Positions 33,648 to 42,554 of a stretch of DNA of 64,000 nt are shown piece after piece. The notes under the pieces were generated by a model. That model searched no databases, was not told the DNA's origin, and saw only the letters and a list, made by a program, of their open reading frames with translations. Within the stretch, counting starts at the first letter, position 1, and every line of letters begins with the position of its first letter. The stretch is from Streptomyces dysideae (GTDB taxonomy: Bacteria > Actinomycetota > Actinomycetes > Streptomycetales > Streptomycetaceae), in assembly GCF_001514305.1 (NCBI RefSeq), contig NZ_KQ949086.1, positions 62,001 to 126,000 on the forward strand, read 5' to 3'. The translations under genes were made by a program, and so were the position numbers.

Positions 33648-36335
33648 TCAGCCGACGGGTCGTCGCACTCTCACGCGTACTGCCGTGACCTTGTATTCGG
33701 GACAGGACGTGACGGTGTCCGCGTGGCTGGAGGTCAGGCGGTTCACCCCGCTCGCGGGGAAGTGGAAGGAGCTGAACACCTGGCCGGGGGCTGTCTGTTC
33801 GCTGACCCGGGCGATGAGGCGGGCCTGGCCATGTCGGCTCTCCACGGTGAGCTGTGCGCCGTCCCGGACGCCGTACCGGGCGGCGTCGTCGGGGTGCAGG
33901 TCGAGGAAGTCGACCGGGTCGAGTGCGAGGTTGCCGCCGCGGCGGGTCATGCTGCCGGAGTTGTAGTGGGCCCAGCGCCGCCCGGTGACCAGGAGCAGCG
34001 GGTAGTCGTCGTGGGGGTGTTCTCCCGGCGGGAGATAAGGGGGCGCGGCGAGGTGAGCCCGCCCGTCTGGTGTGGCAAACCGTTCCTTGTAGAGCTTGGC
34101 CTCGCCCGGGCGGTCGGGGTCCGGGCAGGGCCATGGCACGGCGCCCTCCCGGTCCAGCCGGTCGTGGGAGAGGCCGGCGAAGACGGGCGCGATGCGTCCG
34201 CACTCGGCCAGGGCGTCGGCCGGTGTCGGACAGCCGATGTCGCTGCCCATGGCCACCGCGACGGCGTGCACGACGTCGAAGTCGCTGCGTGCCTCGCCCG
34301 GCGAGGGCACGGCGGGGCGGACCCGCTGGAAGCGGCGGTCGAAGTTGACGAAGGTGCCGTCCTTCTCCAGCCAGGACGCGACCGGCAGCACGATGTCGGC
34401 GTGGCGGGCGGTCTCGGACAGGAACAGCTCGTTGCACACGACGAGCGGGCACGCGTCCAGGGCTGCGGCCACCCGGTTGCTGTCGGGGTCGGTGGCGCAG
34501 ACGTCCTCACCGATGACCCACAGCGCCCGCAGAGCCCCCGCCCGCGCTGCGGCGAACATGTCCGGGATCCGCAGGCCGGGCCGTTCAGGGACCGGTACGC
34601 CCCACACCGCCTCGGCCCGGGACCGTACGGCAGGGTCGGCCACCTTGCCGTAGCCGGGTAGGAGGTCGGGGAGCGCGCCCATGTCGGAGGCGCCCTGGAC
34701 GTTGTTCTGGCCGCGCAGCGGGTTGACGCCGTATCCGCGGTCGGTGCCGACGGCGCCGCGCAGGACCGCCAGGTTGGCCAGGGACCGCACCCCGTCGGTG
34801 CCGTGCAGGTGCTCTGTGACGCCGAGGCCGTAGACGATCGCGGGCTGCCGGGCACGGCCGTACAGCCGGGCGGCGGCGACCAGGTCCTCGGCGGGCACCC
34901 CGGTGATGTCCTCGACCAGGTCGGGCGGGTAGTCCATCAGCAGTTCGGCGAGCTCCGGCAGACCCGCGGCCCGCTCACGCAGGAACTCCTCGTCCACCAG
35001 ACCCTCGGTGAGCAGGACGTGGGCAAGGCCGTGGAAGAGCGCCACGTTGGTGCCGGGCCGGGGCCGCAGGTGCACGTCGGCGTGCAAGGCCAGTCCCACG
35101 GCACGGGGGTCGGCCACGACCAGCTTGGCCCCGCGCAGCACCCGCCGGAGGAGGCGCGCACCGACCACGGGATGGGCCTCGACCGGGTTGGCACCGACCA
35201 CCAGCAGGCAGTCGGCCCGCTCCACGTCGTCGAAGCTGTCGGTGCCGCCGGCAAGTCCGAAGGAGGCGGTCAGTCCGGCGGCGGACGGGGAGTGGCACAG
35301 GCGGGAGCAGTTGTCGACGTTGTTGGTGCCGATGACGACCCGCATGAACTTCTGGACGAGGTAGTTCTCCTCGTTGGTGGCGCGGGCCGAGGAGATCGCC
35401 GCCACCGCGTCCGCGCCGCCCGCTCCGATGGCCGCGCGCAGCCCTCGGGCGACATGCCTGAGAGCCTCGTCCCAGCCGACGGGCTCCAGGCGGCCGTAGC
35501 GCCGCAGCAGGGGGCAGGTGAGCCGTTCGGGAGAGGTGAGGTAGCCGTGGGCGAAGCGCCCTTTGACGCAGGCGTGTCCCTGGTTGACCGGGCCGTCCCG
35601 GGCGGGCAGGACCGCCGTGACCTCGCCGTCGGCGGTGACGACGTCCAGGGCACAGCCGACCCCGCAGTATCCGCACGTGGTACGGGTCGCGGCCGGCGCG
35701 TGGGCGGAGGTGAGCCCGCGCCCCGGGCCGGGTTCGGTGATCGCACCGGTGGGGCAGGTGTCCACGCACCCGCCGCACGCCACGCAGTCCGACTCGGCCC
35801 AGGGCCCGCCGGTGCCGGGCGCGACCACAGTGCCGGCGCCCCGTCCGACCAGGGTCAGCGCGAAGGTGCCCTGCACCTCGGCGCACATACGGACGCAGCG
35901 GCCGCAGGCGATGCACAGGTCCCGGTCCAGGTGGACGTACGGGTGGGAGTCGTCTCCGCCCCTCCCTTCGGCGCCCTGCGCGGCCTCGGGGCCGAGGCCC
36001 AACGACCGGCAGGCATGCGCCAGTTCGCTGGGGTTGTCCCCGGTCAGGGCACGGCGCGGCAGGGCGGAGGCGATGAGCCGCACCGCGTCCCGGCGCAGCT
36101 GCCGGAGATCGTCGGCGTCCGTCTCGACGCGCGCACCGGGTGCGGCCGGGCTCACACAGGCCGCGACGATCGTCCCGTCGGCCCGCACGAGGCACGTACG
36201 GCAGGAGCCGGCCGGGCTGAGCCGCTCGTCGGAGCAGAGCGCGGGCAGCTCGACTCCGGCCGCCCGTACCGCCGAGAGCAGTGAGGCTCCCTCCGGAACG
36301 GTGACGCTGACGCCATCGACCTCGATTCCCGTCAT
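33648..36335 (-). CDS. formate dehydrogenase, molybdopterin catalytic subunit (NAD-linked type)
   Basis: The 895-residue protein has an N-terminal [2Fe-2S] domain (Cys34, 45, 48, 60) and two [4Fe-4S] clusters (CIACGRCVRMC at 141-151 and CVACGGCVDTC at 184-194). The catalytic domain begins with the [4Fe-4S] motif CGYCGVGC. The active-site residue is Cys347 in SRLCHSPS, a cysteine in place of selenocysteine, followed by the usual His348. The C-terminal cofactor domain has LLLVTGRRWAHYNSG. It oxidises formate to CO2 in the cytoplasm. Its ATG overlaps the partner stop by four bases. Activity also needs molybdopterin genes and FdhD, which are not here. Confidence 0.93.
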   Translation of the reverse strand: MTGIEVDGVSVTVPEGASLLSAVRAAGVELPALCSDERLSPAGSCRTCLVRADGTIVAACVSPAAPGARVETDADDLRQLRRDAVRLIASALPRRALTGDNPSELAHACRSLGLGPEAAQGAEGRGGDDSHPYVHLDRDLCIACGRCVRMCAEVQGTFALTLVGRGAGTVVAPGTGGPWAESDCVACGGCVDTCPTGAITEPGPGRGLTSAHAPAATRTTCGYCGVGCALDVVTADGEVTAVLPARDGPVNQGHACVKGRFAHGYLTSPERLTCPLLRRYGRLEPVGWDEALRHVARGLRAAIGAGGADAVAAISSARATNEENYLVQKFMRVVIGTNNVDNCSRLCHSPSAAGLTASFGLAGGTDSFDDVERADCLLVVGANPVEAHPVVGARLLRRVLRGAKLVVADPRAVGLALHADVHLRPRPGTNVALFHGLAHVLLTEGLVDEEFLRERAAGLPELAELLMDYPPDLVEDITGVPAEDLVAAARLYGRARQPAIVYGLGVTEHLHGTDGVRSLANLAVLRGAVGTDRGYGVNPLRGQNNVQGASDMGALPDLLPGYGKVADPAVRSRAEAVWGVPVPERPGLRIPDMFAAARAGALRALWVIGEDVCATDPDSNRVAAALDACPLVVCNELFLSETARHADIVLPVASWLEKDGTFVNFDRRFQRVRPAVPSPGEARSDFDVVHAVAVAMGSDIGCPTPADALAECGRIAPVFAGLSHDRLDREGAVPWPCPDPDRPGEAKLYKERFATPDGRAHLAAPPYLPPGEHPHDDYPLLLVTGRRWAHYNSGSMTRRGGNLALDPVDFLDLHPDDAARYGVRDGAQLTVESRHGQARLIARVSEQTAPGQVFSSFHFPASGVNRLTSSHADTVTSCPEYKVTAVRVRVRRPVG

Positions 36336-38017
36336 GGCTGCCATCCCGCGAGTCGGTCCCCGTAGGCGCGGGCGAGGCTGTGCACCGCGGGCGGAATGCG
36401 CCGCCCGAAGGCACACAGGCTCGCCTCGGCGAGAACACGCCCGAGCCGTTCCCATTCAGGTCCGGGTGGGGTGTCGACGGACGCCAGTTCCAGGCCGCGG
36501 CGCGAGCCCACGCGGCAGGGGGAGCAGGCGCCGCAGCTCTCCGCCGCCGCGAACTGCCAGATGTGCCGCAGCACTTCCTCCGGAGCCACCCGCCGGTCGA
36601 AGGCGACCAGTCCGGCATGGCCGAGTGCGGCGCCTCGGGCCGCGAGGTCGGCGGTCGTCAGCGGTACGTCCAGCGCATCGGGGCCGAGGAAGCCGCCCAA
36701 CGGACCGCCCACCTGCAACGCGGCCAGCTCGCTGCCGTCCTTCAGGCCGCCGCCCAGCTCGGTGACGATCCGCAGCAGTGGGGTGCCCAGTTCGACCTCG
36801 TACGCTCCCGGCCGGGCGAACCGCTCCGACAAGCACACCAGCTTCGTCCCGGTCTCGTCCCGCGCCCCGCGCCGGGCGTACGCCTCTCCGCCGTGGGCGA
36901 TGATCCACGGGACGGATGCCAGGGTCTCGACATTGTTCACCACCGTCGGCGCATCCCACAGGCCACGCTGGGTCGGGTACGGCGGGCGCGGCCGGGCGCA
37001 GCCCCGATCCCCCTCCAGGCTCGCGATCAGGGCGGTCTCCTCGCCCGCGACGTAGGATCCGGCCCCCTCCACCACCTCGACGTCCAAGGCGATGTCCGTG
37101 CCGTGAACGGACGGGCCGAAGTGCCCGTCGTCGTACGCCTGCGCCACCGTCTCCCGCATCCGCGCCAGCGCACGCGGATACTCCGAGCGCACCAGGATCA
37201 CACCCCGGCGGGCCGCACACGCGAAGCAGGCCAGGGCCAGGCCCTCCAGCACTCGTTCCGGCTCCGCCTCCATCAGCAGCCGGTCGGCGTAGGAGCCGGG
37301 GTCCCCCTCGTCCCCGTTGGCCACCACCACGGTGCCGGGAGCCCGGTCGGCCGCCTCCCACTTCGCTGCCACCCGGAACCCCGCACCACCGCGTCCTCGC
37401 AGCCCGGACACAGCCACCTCCTGCTGAACATCGCCGGGAGTGCCAGCCGTGACCACCTGCGGCCAGACCCGCCACACGGGCTCCCCGGCAACCACGTTTC
37501 CCAGAAGTACGGGGTCGCCGGTGTCGTCGGCCGCCCAGATCTCCGGAGCCCGAGGGGGCTCGCGTCCCGCGAGTTGCCCAGCCAGCGTCGGGCCGGTGCA
37601 GGGTGTGTCACCGTCGAGCGCGGCGGGACCCGCGTAGCAATACCCCAGACAGCGGACGGCCTGCACCGACGTCTCCCCGCCCAGTGGGGCCGTGTCCACG
37701 GTGACGCCCAGCTCGTGCTCCACCTCGGTGAGATGCCGTCCCGCCTGCGCGGCGAAGCAGGCCGTCGCCGCGCAGACCCGGACATGACGGCGGCCGTGCG
37801 GGGCGGCGAGGTCCGCGTAGTAACTGGCCGGTCCAAGCCCGGCGGCAGCGGGCAGGCCGATACCGGCGGCGACAGCCGGAGCCCAGTCGGCGGGCTGGTC
37901 CGCTGTTCCCGCCCTGGCCTCGGCCAACGCCTCGATCAGGCGGCTTCCTGGCCGCCCACGCCGGTCGTCCAGGGCCCGGAACGCGTCCAAACGGTCCGCA
38001 GGTGCCGTGGGAACCAT
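36332..38017 (-). CDS. formate dehydrogenase diaphorase subunit (NuoE-NuoF fusion)
   Basis: The 561-residue protein joins a NuoE-like [2Fe-2S] domain (Cys82, 87, 123, 127) to a NuoF-like domain. The latter has the FMN motif RGRGGAGFRVAAKW, NGDEGDPGSYADR, the NADH-site GPSVHG and the C-terminal [4Fe-4S] motif ESCGACSPCRVGS. It passes electrons from the catalytic subunit to NAD. The ATG at 38017 starts the operon, and the second gene overlaps by four bases. There is no separate gamma or membrane subunit, as in soluble NAD-linked formate dehydrogenases. Confidence 0.93.
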   Translation of the reverse strand: MVPTAPADRLDAFRALDDRRGRPGSRLIEALAEARAGTADQPADWAPAVAAGIGLPAAAGLGPASYYADLAAPHGRRHVRVCAATACFAAQAGRHLTEVEHELGVTVDTAPLGGETSVQAVRCLGYCYAGPAALDGDTPCTGPTLAGQLAGREPPRAPEIWAADDTGDPVLLGNVVAGEPVWRVWPQVVTAGTPGDVQQEVAVSGLRGRGGAGFRVAAKWEAADRAPGTVVVANGDEGDPGSYADRLLMEAEPERVLEGLALACFACAARRGVILVRSEYPRALARMRETVAQAYDDGHFGPSVHGTDIALDVEVVEGAGSYVAGEETALIASLEGDRGCARPRPPYPTQRGLWDAPTVVNNVETLASVPWIIAHGGEAYARRGARDETGTKLVCLSERFARPGAYEVELGTPLLRIVTELGGGLKDGSELAALQVGGPLGGFLGPDALDVPLTTADLAARGAALGHAGLVAFDRRVAPEEVLRHIWQFAAAESCGACSPCRVGSRRGLELASVDTPPGPEWERLGRVLAEASLCAFGRRIPPAVHSLARAYGDRLAGWQP

Positions 38018-38354
38018 GCCTTCATCGTCAAGGTAGCCGCAGAAGGCTGCAATTCAGACATTGATGGCTGGCTGACGTGACGAGCCCGGGCCTTCCCAGC
38101 CCCGGCGGCGGGACGCCAACCGGGAAGGACCGACAGACGGCGTACGGCCGGAACAGGTGGCCGACCGGTGCGGTGAAGCGTGGATGAGCCTGGTGAACGG
38201 CCAGATGCAGCGAGCGGTACACACGTCGGCCTCGTCAGGCTCCCGAGGTGCATGGCGGTCCGGCCGACGTGACAATGGAGTTCTGGTTCAGGGCATCAGG
38301 AGGCACCGAAGACGCCCGTGCCGCGAACGCCGGTCCTCCGTGTCAAGGAGGCTT
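38018..38354. other. intergenic promoter region of the fdh operon
   Basis: No gene is recognised. The region must hold the leftward fdh promoter. A weak palindrome TGGCCGACCGGTGC (38158-38171) matches only part of the DevR-like pattern. Confidence 0.35.
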
Positions 38355-38590
38355 CCAGTGCGCGGGACCTGATGCACAAAGGGGCCGAGTGCGTGGGCGG
38401 GCAACGAGGTGCTGGACGTCGTGGCGCGGCGCATGCTGGACCCGTCTGTTGTCAACGAGGACGGTAACTGGTCGGCCTGATCAGCGAAGCCGACCTGGCT
38501 TGCGGCCTCCGCGACAAGGAGGTCGGCCTCGGTCGATTCGTCGAAGCCGTGGTGGCGCCCGTGGCGACGGGGTGCTGCGGACAGCCTGAG
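38355..38590 (+). pseudogene. Hrp1-like CBS protein, broken
   Basis: The start reads ARDLMHKGAECVG and, after a one-base shift, NEVLDVVARRM, the beginning of an Hrp1-type CBS protein. Most of both CBS motifs is then missing, and the end LVGLISEADLACGLRDKEVGLGRFVEAVV is read in another frame. It is a decayed paralogue of the gene at 33228, and lies just before the intact CBS gene at 38623. Confidence 0.7.
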
Positions 38591-38622
38591 TCGCCCCTTT
38601 TCCGAGGGCAGGGATTCCAACC

Positions 38623-39081
38623 GTGCAGATCCAGTACGTGATGAACACACCGCCGGCCAGTGTGCCCCGTACGACCTCCCTCGAGGAGGCGGCTCAGCAC
38701 ATGGCCCGTGTCGGCGTCGGGGCCCTGCCCGTGGTCGAGGACGACCGGGTGGTCGGCATCGTCACCGACCGCGACCTGGTCGTACGGGCGATGGCCCGCG
38801 GGCTGCCGCCGCAGACTGAGGTGGAGAAGGTCATGTCCAACGCCCCGGCGACCGTGGACTCCGAGACGGCCGTCGCGGTCGCCCTTCTCGTCATGCGGTC
38901 GGTTCAGGTGCGCCACCTCCCGGTGGTGTCCGAGGGCCGGCTGGTCGGCATGATCTCCTTCGACGACCTGTTCTGGCAGCTCACCCAGCAACTCTCGGAC
39001 CTGGCGGCCGTGGTCGACGCCGCCAGGAAGATCCCCGAAGTTCTCCGCGGCGCCCAGCAGGCTCTCCTGCCGCATGGCTGA
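38623..39081 (+). CDS. CBS-domain pair protein
   Basis: The 152-residue protein has two CBS motifs: VGALPVVEDDRVVGIVTDRDLV (about residues 32-53) and VRHLPVVSEGRLVGMISFDDLF (about 95-116). A C-terminal helix follows (TQQLSDLAAVVDAARKIPEV) that may mediate dimer contacts. The start is GTG with only a weak upstream site (GGCAGGG). It is a distant paralogue of the protein at 33228. The following 39082-39366 holds no gene but has CGGCCGAACG on the minus strand at 39281-39290, the same ten bases as in the candidate operator at 46765. Confidence 0.88.
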   Translation: MQIQYVMNTPPASVPRTTSLEEAAQHMARVGVGALPVVEDDRVVGIVTDRDLVVRAMARGLPPQTEVEKVMSNAPATVDSETAVAVALLVMRSVQVRHLPVVSEGRLVGMISFDDLFWQLTQQLSDLAAVVDAARKIPEVLRGAQQALLPHG

Positions 39082-39366
39082 CCGACTGCGGCTTTGCAGC
39101 GGGCGAGATGCGGGGGACGTTGTCTTCAGCCGGGCGGGAGGCCCGGTGGCTGCCCGCGCTCGGCATCCCCGCCGCCCCCTGCCACCGAACGCCGCCCGAC
39201 CACCGCCCGCCGAAGGCGCGGCTCGCTCGCAATCCCAGGCCGGGGAGGGAGCGAGCCCTCGGCCGGTCCCGCGATCCGCACGTTCGGCCGTTGTTTCCTG
39301 AGCGAGTACGAACCGGCCACTCAAGCCGGTACCCACACCCGCATCCACCAGGAAGGGCATGAGTGC

Positions 39367-40008
39367 ATGACCCCCACCCAGGCTGCGGAGACTGCAGCCG
39401 AGCCGCAGGGGCTGCCCACCCGGATGGCGCTGCCCGGCATTCCGGAGAGCGCGCTGATCGACGAAGCCTGCCGAGACCTCCGCCCGCCGGCGTTCCGTGA
39501 GCGGTTCGTCGAGATCGGGGCCACCGCCCGGCTCGAGCAGCCGTCCTACGAGCAGTTCCTGCAGATCGAGGTCGCTGCCCGGGAGGTCCGCCGTCGGCAA
39601 CGGCAGGTGCGGGCGGCGAAGTCTTCCCGGCCCAAGCGCCTGGAGGATTGCCAGGCGGCTCTGGTGAACGAGCTCGCCGGAGCGGAGGCCGTCAAGCGTC
39701 CGTCCTCCGTGATCGCCCGCTGCAGCACGCTCGCCCTGCTGTATCTGAGCGAATTCGGCTACCTGAACCTGGCCCGGAAGGGCGCCAGGCTGCTCTACCA
39801 GATCTTCACGAAGCGGGAGGAAGGCAAGGCGACGGCGGTGGCCTCCGACGCCCCGTTCAGCAAGTGGGACAAAACCTTCACCGACGCCCGCCTCTGCACG
39901 GCGATCGCCGACCGGCTCACCTTCAAGGGCACCCTGATCCAGAAGACCGTAACCGACCCCTGCCAGCTCAAGCCCACCGAAACCGCACGCCAGGCCGGGC
40001 ACCTGTGA
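39367..40008 (+). CDS. IstB-like protein lacking its ATPase core
   Basis: The 213-residue frame aligns in plan to IS21 IstB. The N-terminal part has SYEQFLQIEVAAREVRRRQR, and the C-terminal part has GYLNLARKGARLLYQIFTKRE and FSKWDKTFTDARLCTAIADRL. The ~60 residues that carry Walker A are missing in frame, and the Walker B position reads YLSEFGYL instead of the usual LCIDELGYM. It therefore cannot be an active IstB ATPase. The frame is nevertheless open, and its stop overlaps the ATG of the GAF-PP2C gene (TGATG), so it may now serve as a leader or scaffold for that gene. Confidence 0.55.
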   Translation: MTPTQAAETAAEPQGLPTRMALPGIPESALIDEACRDLRPPAFRERFVEIGATARLEQPSYEQFLQIEVAAREVRRRQRQVRAAKSSRPKRLEDCQAALVNELAGAEAVKRPSSVIARCSTLALLYLSEFGYLNLARKGARLLYQIFTKREEGKATAVASDAPFSKWDKTFTDARLCTAIADRLTFKGTLIQKTVTDPCQLKPTETARQAGHL

Positions 40009-41336
40009 TGGCGAGAGAGGACGAGGAACCGAAGCAGCCGAGCACTCCTGATCTGCGGCTTCGCCTTGATGCCGAACTGGAGCAGATCACCGAGCAGCTT
40101 CGGGCGCTGGCGCGCGCCACGGACCGGCTGCACGGGCTGCTGGATGCTGTGCTGGCGATCAGCCGCGAACTGGAGCTGTCTGCGGTGCTCCACCGCGTCG
40201 TGACCACCGCCATGGATCTGGTCGGGGCCCGCTACGGGGCACTGGGAGTGCTGCACGAGTCCGGCGAGTACCTTGAGCAGTTCATCCCCGTCGGACTGTC
40301 CGAACAGGAACGTGCCGATCTGGCTGAGACCGGCTTCCCCCGCGGTAAGGGCGTTCTCGGGTTCCTGATCCGCCATCCCGTGCCCCTGCGGGTCGATGAC
40401 ATCCGCTCCCACCCGGCCTCCGCCGGCTTCCCGGCCGGCCACCCACGCCTGCGCACCCTCCTGGGAGTCGCCATCAGCGTCCGCGGTTCGATCTACGGTG
40501 ACCTCTACCTGTCCGAACGACGCGACGGACAGCCCTTCGACGCTCACGACGAGAACATCGTCGTCGCCCTGGCCGGCGCCGCCGGTATCGCGATCGAAAA
40601 CGTCCGTCTGTTCGAGCAGGCGCGTGCCGGGTCCGAGCAGTTCCAGCGACTTCTGCTGCCCACGCTGCCCGACCTGCGGCCCTTTGACGCCGCCGCCATC
40701 TACCGGCCCGCCGCCCAGCCCCACCCCCTCGGTGGGGACTGGTACGACGCCATCCTGCTCCCCGACGACACACTGGCGGTAGTCATCGGTGACGTGGTCG
40801 GCCACGATCTTCATGCTGCGGCCGCCATGGCCTCCACCCGAAACATGCTGCGCGCCCTGCTGTTCGACAGGCGCACTCCGCCCAGCGCGGTCCTCGCCCA
40901 GCTCGACCGCACCCTGCAGGCCATCACCGACAACCCCGTCACCACCGTCAGCCTGGCCCGCATCGAACCCGCCGGGCCCGCCTGGAGGCTGCACTGGAGC
41001 AGTGCGGGCCACTTGCCACCACTGCTGATCACGCCCGACCGGCAAGCGGAGTACCTGAATGCCGAGCCCGGGCTACCGCTCGGGGTCAGCATCGAGCACC
41101 CCCGCCCCGACCACACCCACCCCGTGCCCCCGGATGCCACCGTGGTCTTCTTCACCGACGGGCTCATCGAACACCCCGGCCATCCCATCGATCAGAGCCT
41201 CGCCGAACTCGCCGAACTCGCCACCGCCCACGCCGCCCTGCCACTCGAGGACTACGTACAGACCCTGGCCGACCACCACCCCAGCGACGGCCACGACGAC
41301 ATCGCCATCCTCGCCATCCGCACCCCGCACACCTGA
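40008..41336 (+). CDS. GAF - PP2C (SpoIIE/RsbU-type) phosphatase
   Basis: The 442-residue protein starts with a helix, then a GAF domain (about residues 45-195) with LVGARYGALGVLHESGEYLEQFI, KGVLGFLIRHPVPLRVDDI and HPRLRTLLGV. A PP2C/SpoIIE phosphatase domain follows (about 210-440), with PLGGDWYDAILL, IGDVVGHDLHAAA and HDDIAILAIR holding the metal Asp residues. The GAF is very like those of the oxygen sensors DevS/DosT, so a haem or redox role is possible (inference). Such phosphatases usually act on anti-sigma-factor antagonists. It starts within the stop of the IstB-like gene. No partner anti-sigma gene is seen. Confidence 0.88.
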   Translation: MAREDEEPKQPSTPDLRLRLDAELEQITEQLRALARATDRLHGLLDAVLAISRELELSAVLHRVVTTAMDLVGARYGALGVLHESGEYLEQFIPVGLSEQERADLAETGFPRGKGVLGFLIRHPVPLRVDDIRSHPASAGFPAGHPRLRTLLGVAISVRGSIYGDLYLSERRDGQPFDAHDENIVVALAGAAGIAIENVRLFEQARAGSEQFQRLLLPTLPDLRPFDAAAIYRPAAQPHPLGGDWYDAILLPDDTLAVVIGDVVGHDLHAAAAMASTRNMLRALLFDRRTPPSAVLAQLDRTLQAITDNPVTTVSLARIEPAGPAWRLHWSSAGHLPPLLITPDRQAEYLNAEPGLPLGVSIEHPRPDHTHPVPPDATVVFFTDGLIEHPGHPIDQSLAELAELATAHAALPLEDYVQTLADHHPSDGHDDIAILAIRTPHT

Positions 41337-41467
41337 CCCTCAAGGCGTCCGGCAGACACACGAAGAACCGCGCCCCACCGAACCACGCCTGTCAAGGCGG
41401 GGCGGCTCCCGATCTGGTTTCCGATCACGCATCTGTGGACGAGTCCATCAGCTCGACGGACGAAGCA

Positions 41468-41508
41468 GAGTGGCTCATGACCAAGTTGCCCGAGTGGCTC
41501 ATGACCAA
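41468..41508. repeat. short direct repeat, possible IS21-type terminal repeats
   Basis: The 17-mer GAGTGGCTCATGACCAA occurs twice (41468-41484 and 41492-41508), 24 bases apart. IS21-family ends carry multiple short direct repeats, and an IstB-like gene lies upstream, so this may be the far end of that element. The rest of 41337-41679 holds no recognisable gene. Confidence 0.4.
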
Positions 41509-41679
41509 CAGCCGAAAACAGCGGTACCAACCTGCTCACCGCGCATCGTCACCCGCCTGCCACCATCCCGGACTCGGCGGACAGCTCGGCGCCTGACGGA
41601 AGCGAACAGCGCCCGCGCCATGCGCTAGCCGCGGGACGACACCATCCGCGCAGTTCCCGTCGCCGGCAAGCGGCAGGAA

Positions 41680-42484
41680 TCACTCGCGTGGGACGACGGC
41701 AACCGGGCAGTGCGCGTGCTGCAGAACGGCGTGCGTGACCCGGCCCAGCGCACGGCCCACGTGGTGCGCGGACCTGCGCGCGCCCACCACGACGAGATCC
41801 GCGCGCATCGACGCCGCGACCAGTTCACCGGCCGGCGAGGGGACCCTCACCACCTCTTCGGTCACCTCGAGGTCCGGGAACTCCTCCCGGACGGAGCCGA
41901 GCATGCGGGTGCTCGCCGCTGCCCCTGTCTCCACGGCCACCCGCACCGCGTCGGCCATGGGCGCCATGGTCCCGATGTACTGGAGGTAGGTCCACGTGCT
42001 CAGCAGACGCAACGACGCTTTGCGTCGCCTGGCGGTCTCTCCGGCGAAGCGCACCGCCTCCAGGTCCTCCTCGTCCCGTACACCCACCACGACCACGCCG
42101 CTCGACGGCTGCTCCGTACCGCGCACGACGACCACGGGGCACCTCGCCTGTCCGGCCACCGTCAGCCCGACCGAGCCCAGCAGCAGCGTGGAGAAGCCGC
42201 CCAACCCCCGCGAACCCACGACGATCGTCACTGCCGCTGCCGAAACACCCGGGGCTTGCGGAGCCGTCGAGGCGGCCGCCCGCAGCCTCGGCCAGCAGAG
42301 ACCGGGCCGCCTCACGGACCCGCCGAGCGGTCTCGGCGGACAGGCGCTCCGCCAGGTCGAGGCCGACGGCGCACACGATGTGCAGGGGCTGATGCCGAAG
42401 GGCAGCCTCCTGCGCCGCCCACAGCACCGCGCGTGCCGCTCCGGCCGAGCCGTCCGTCCCTACCACCACCGGCCCCTCAGGCAT
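41680..42484 (-). pseudogene. tandem USP with frameshift
   Basis: The gene opens GPVVVGTDGSAGAARAVLWAA and runs to about 42250, where the frame changes. The second frame carries VVGSRGLGGFSTLLLGSVGL, then a full second USP domain with VVVVGVRDEEDLEAVRFAGE and VGARRSAHHVGRALGRVTHA, ending CPVAVVPRE. Apart from the frameshift and a short loss around 42240-42290 the protein is complete, so it may be a recent pseudogene or a sequencing error. Confidence 0.75.
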
Positions 42485-42554
42485 ACCTCACCAGCTCCTC
42501 CCGGCGACAAGCAGAACCCGCCACGGTGTGGCACCTCCGGCCGGCGACGGGGAG

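Noticed and set aside
39367..40008. A functional IstB ATPase of an active IS21 element
   Set aside because: Walker A is deleted and Walker B is altered; no istA lies next to it.
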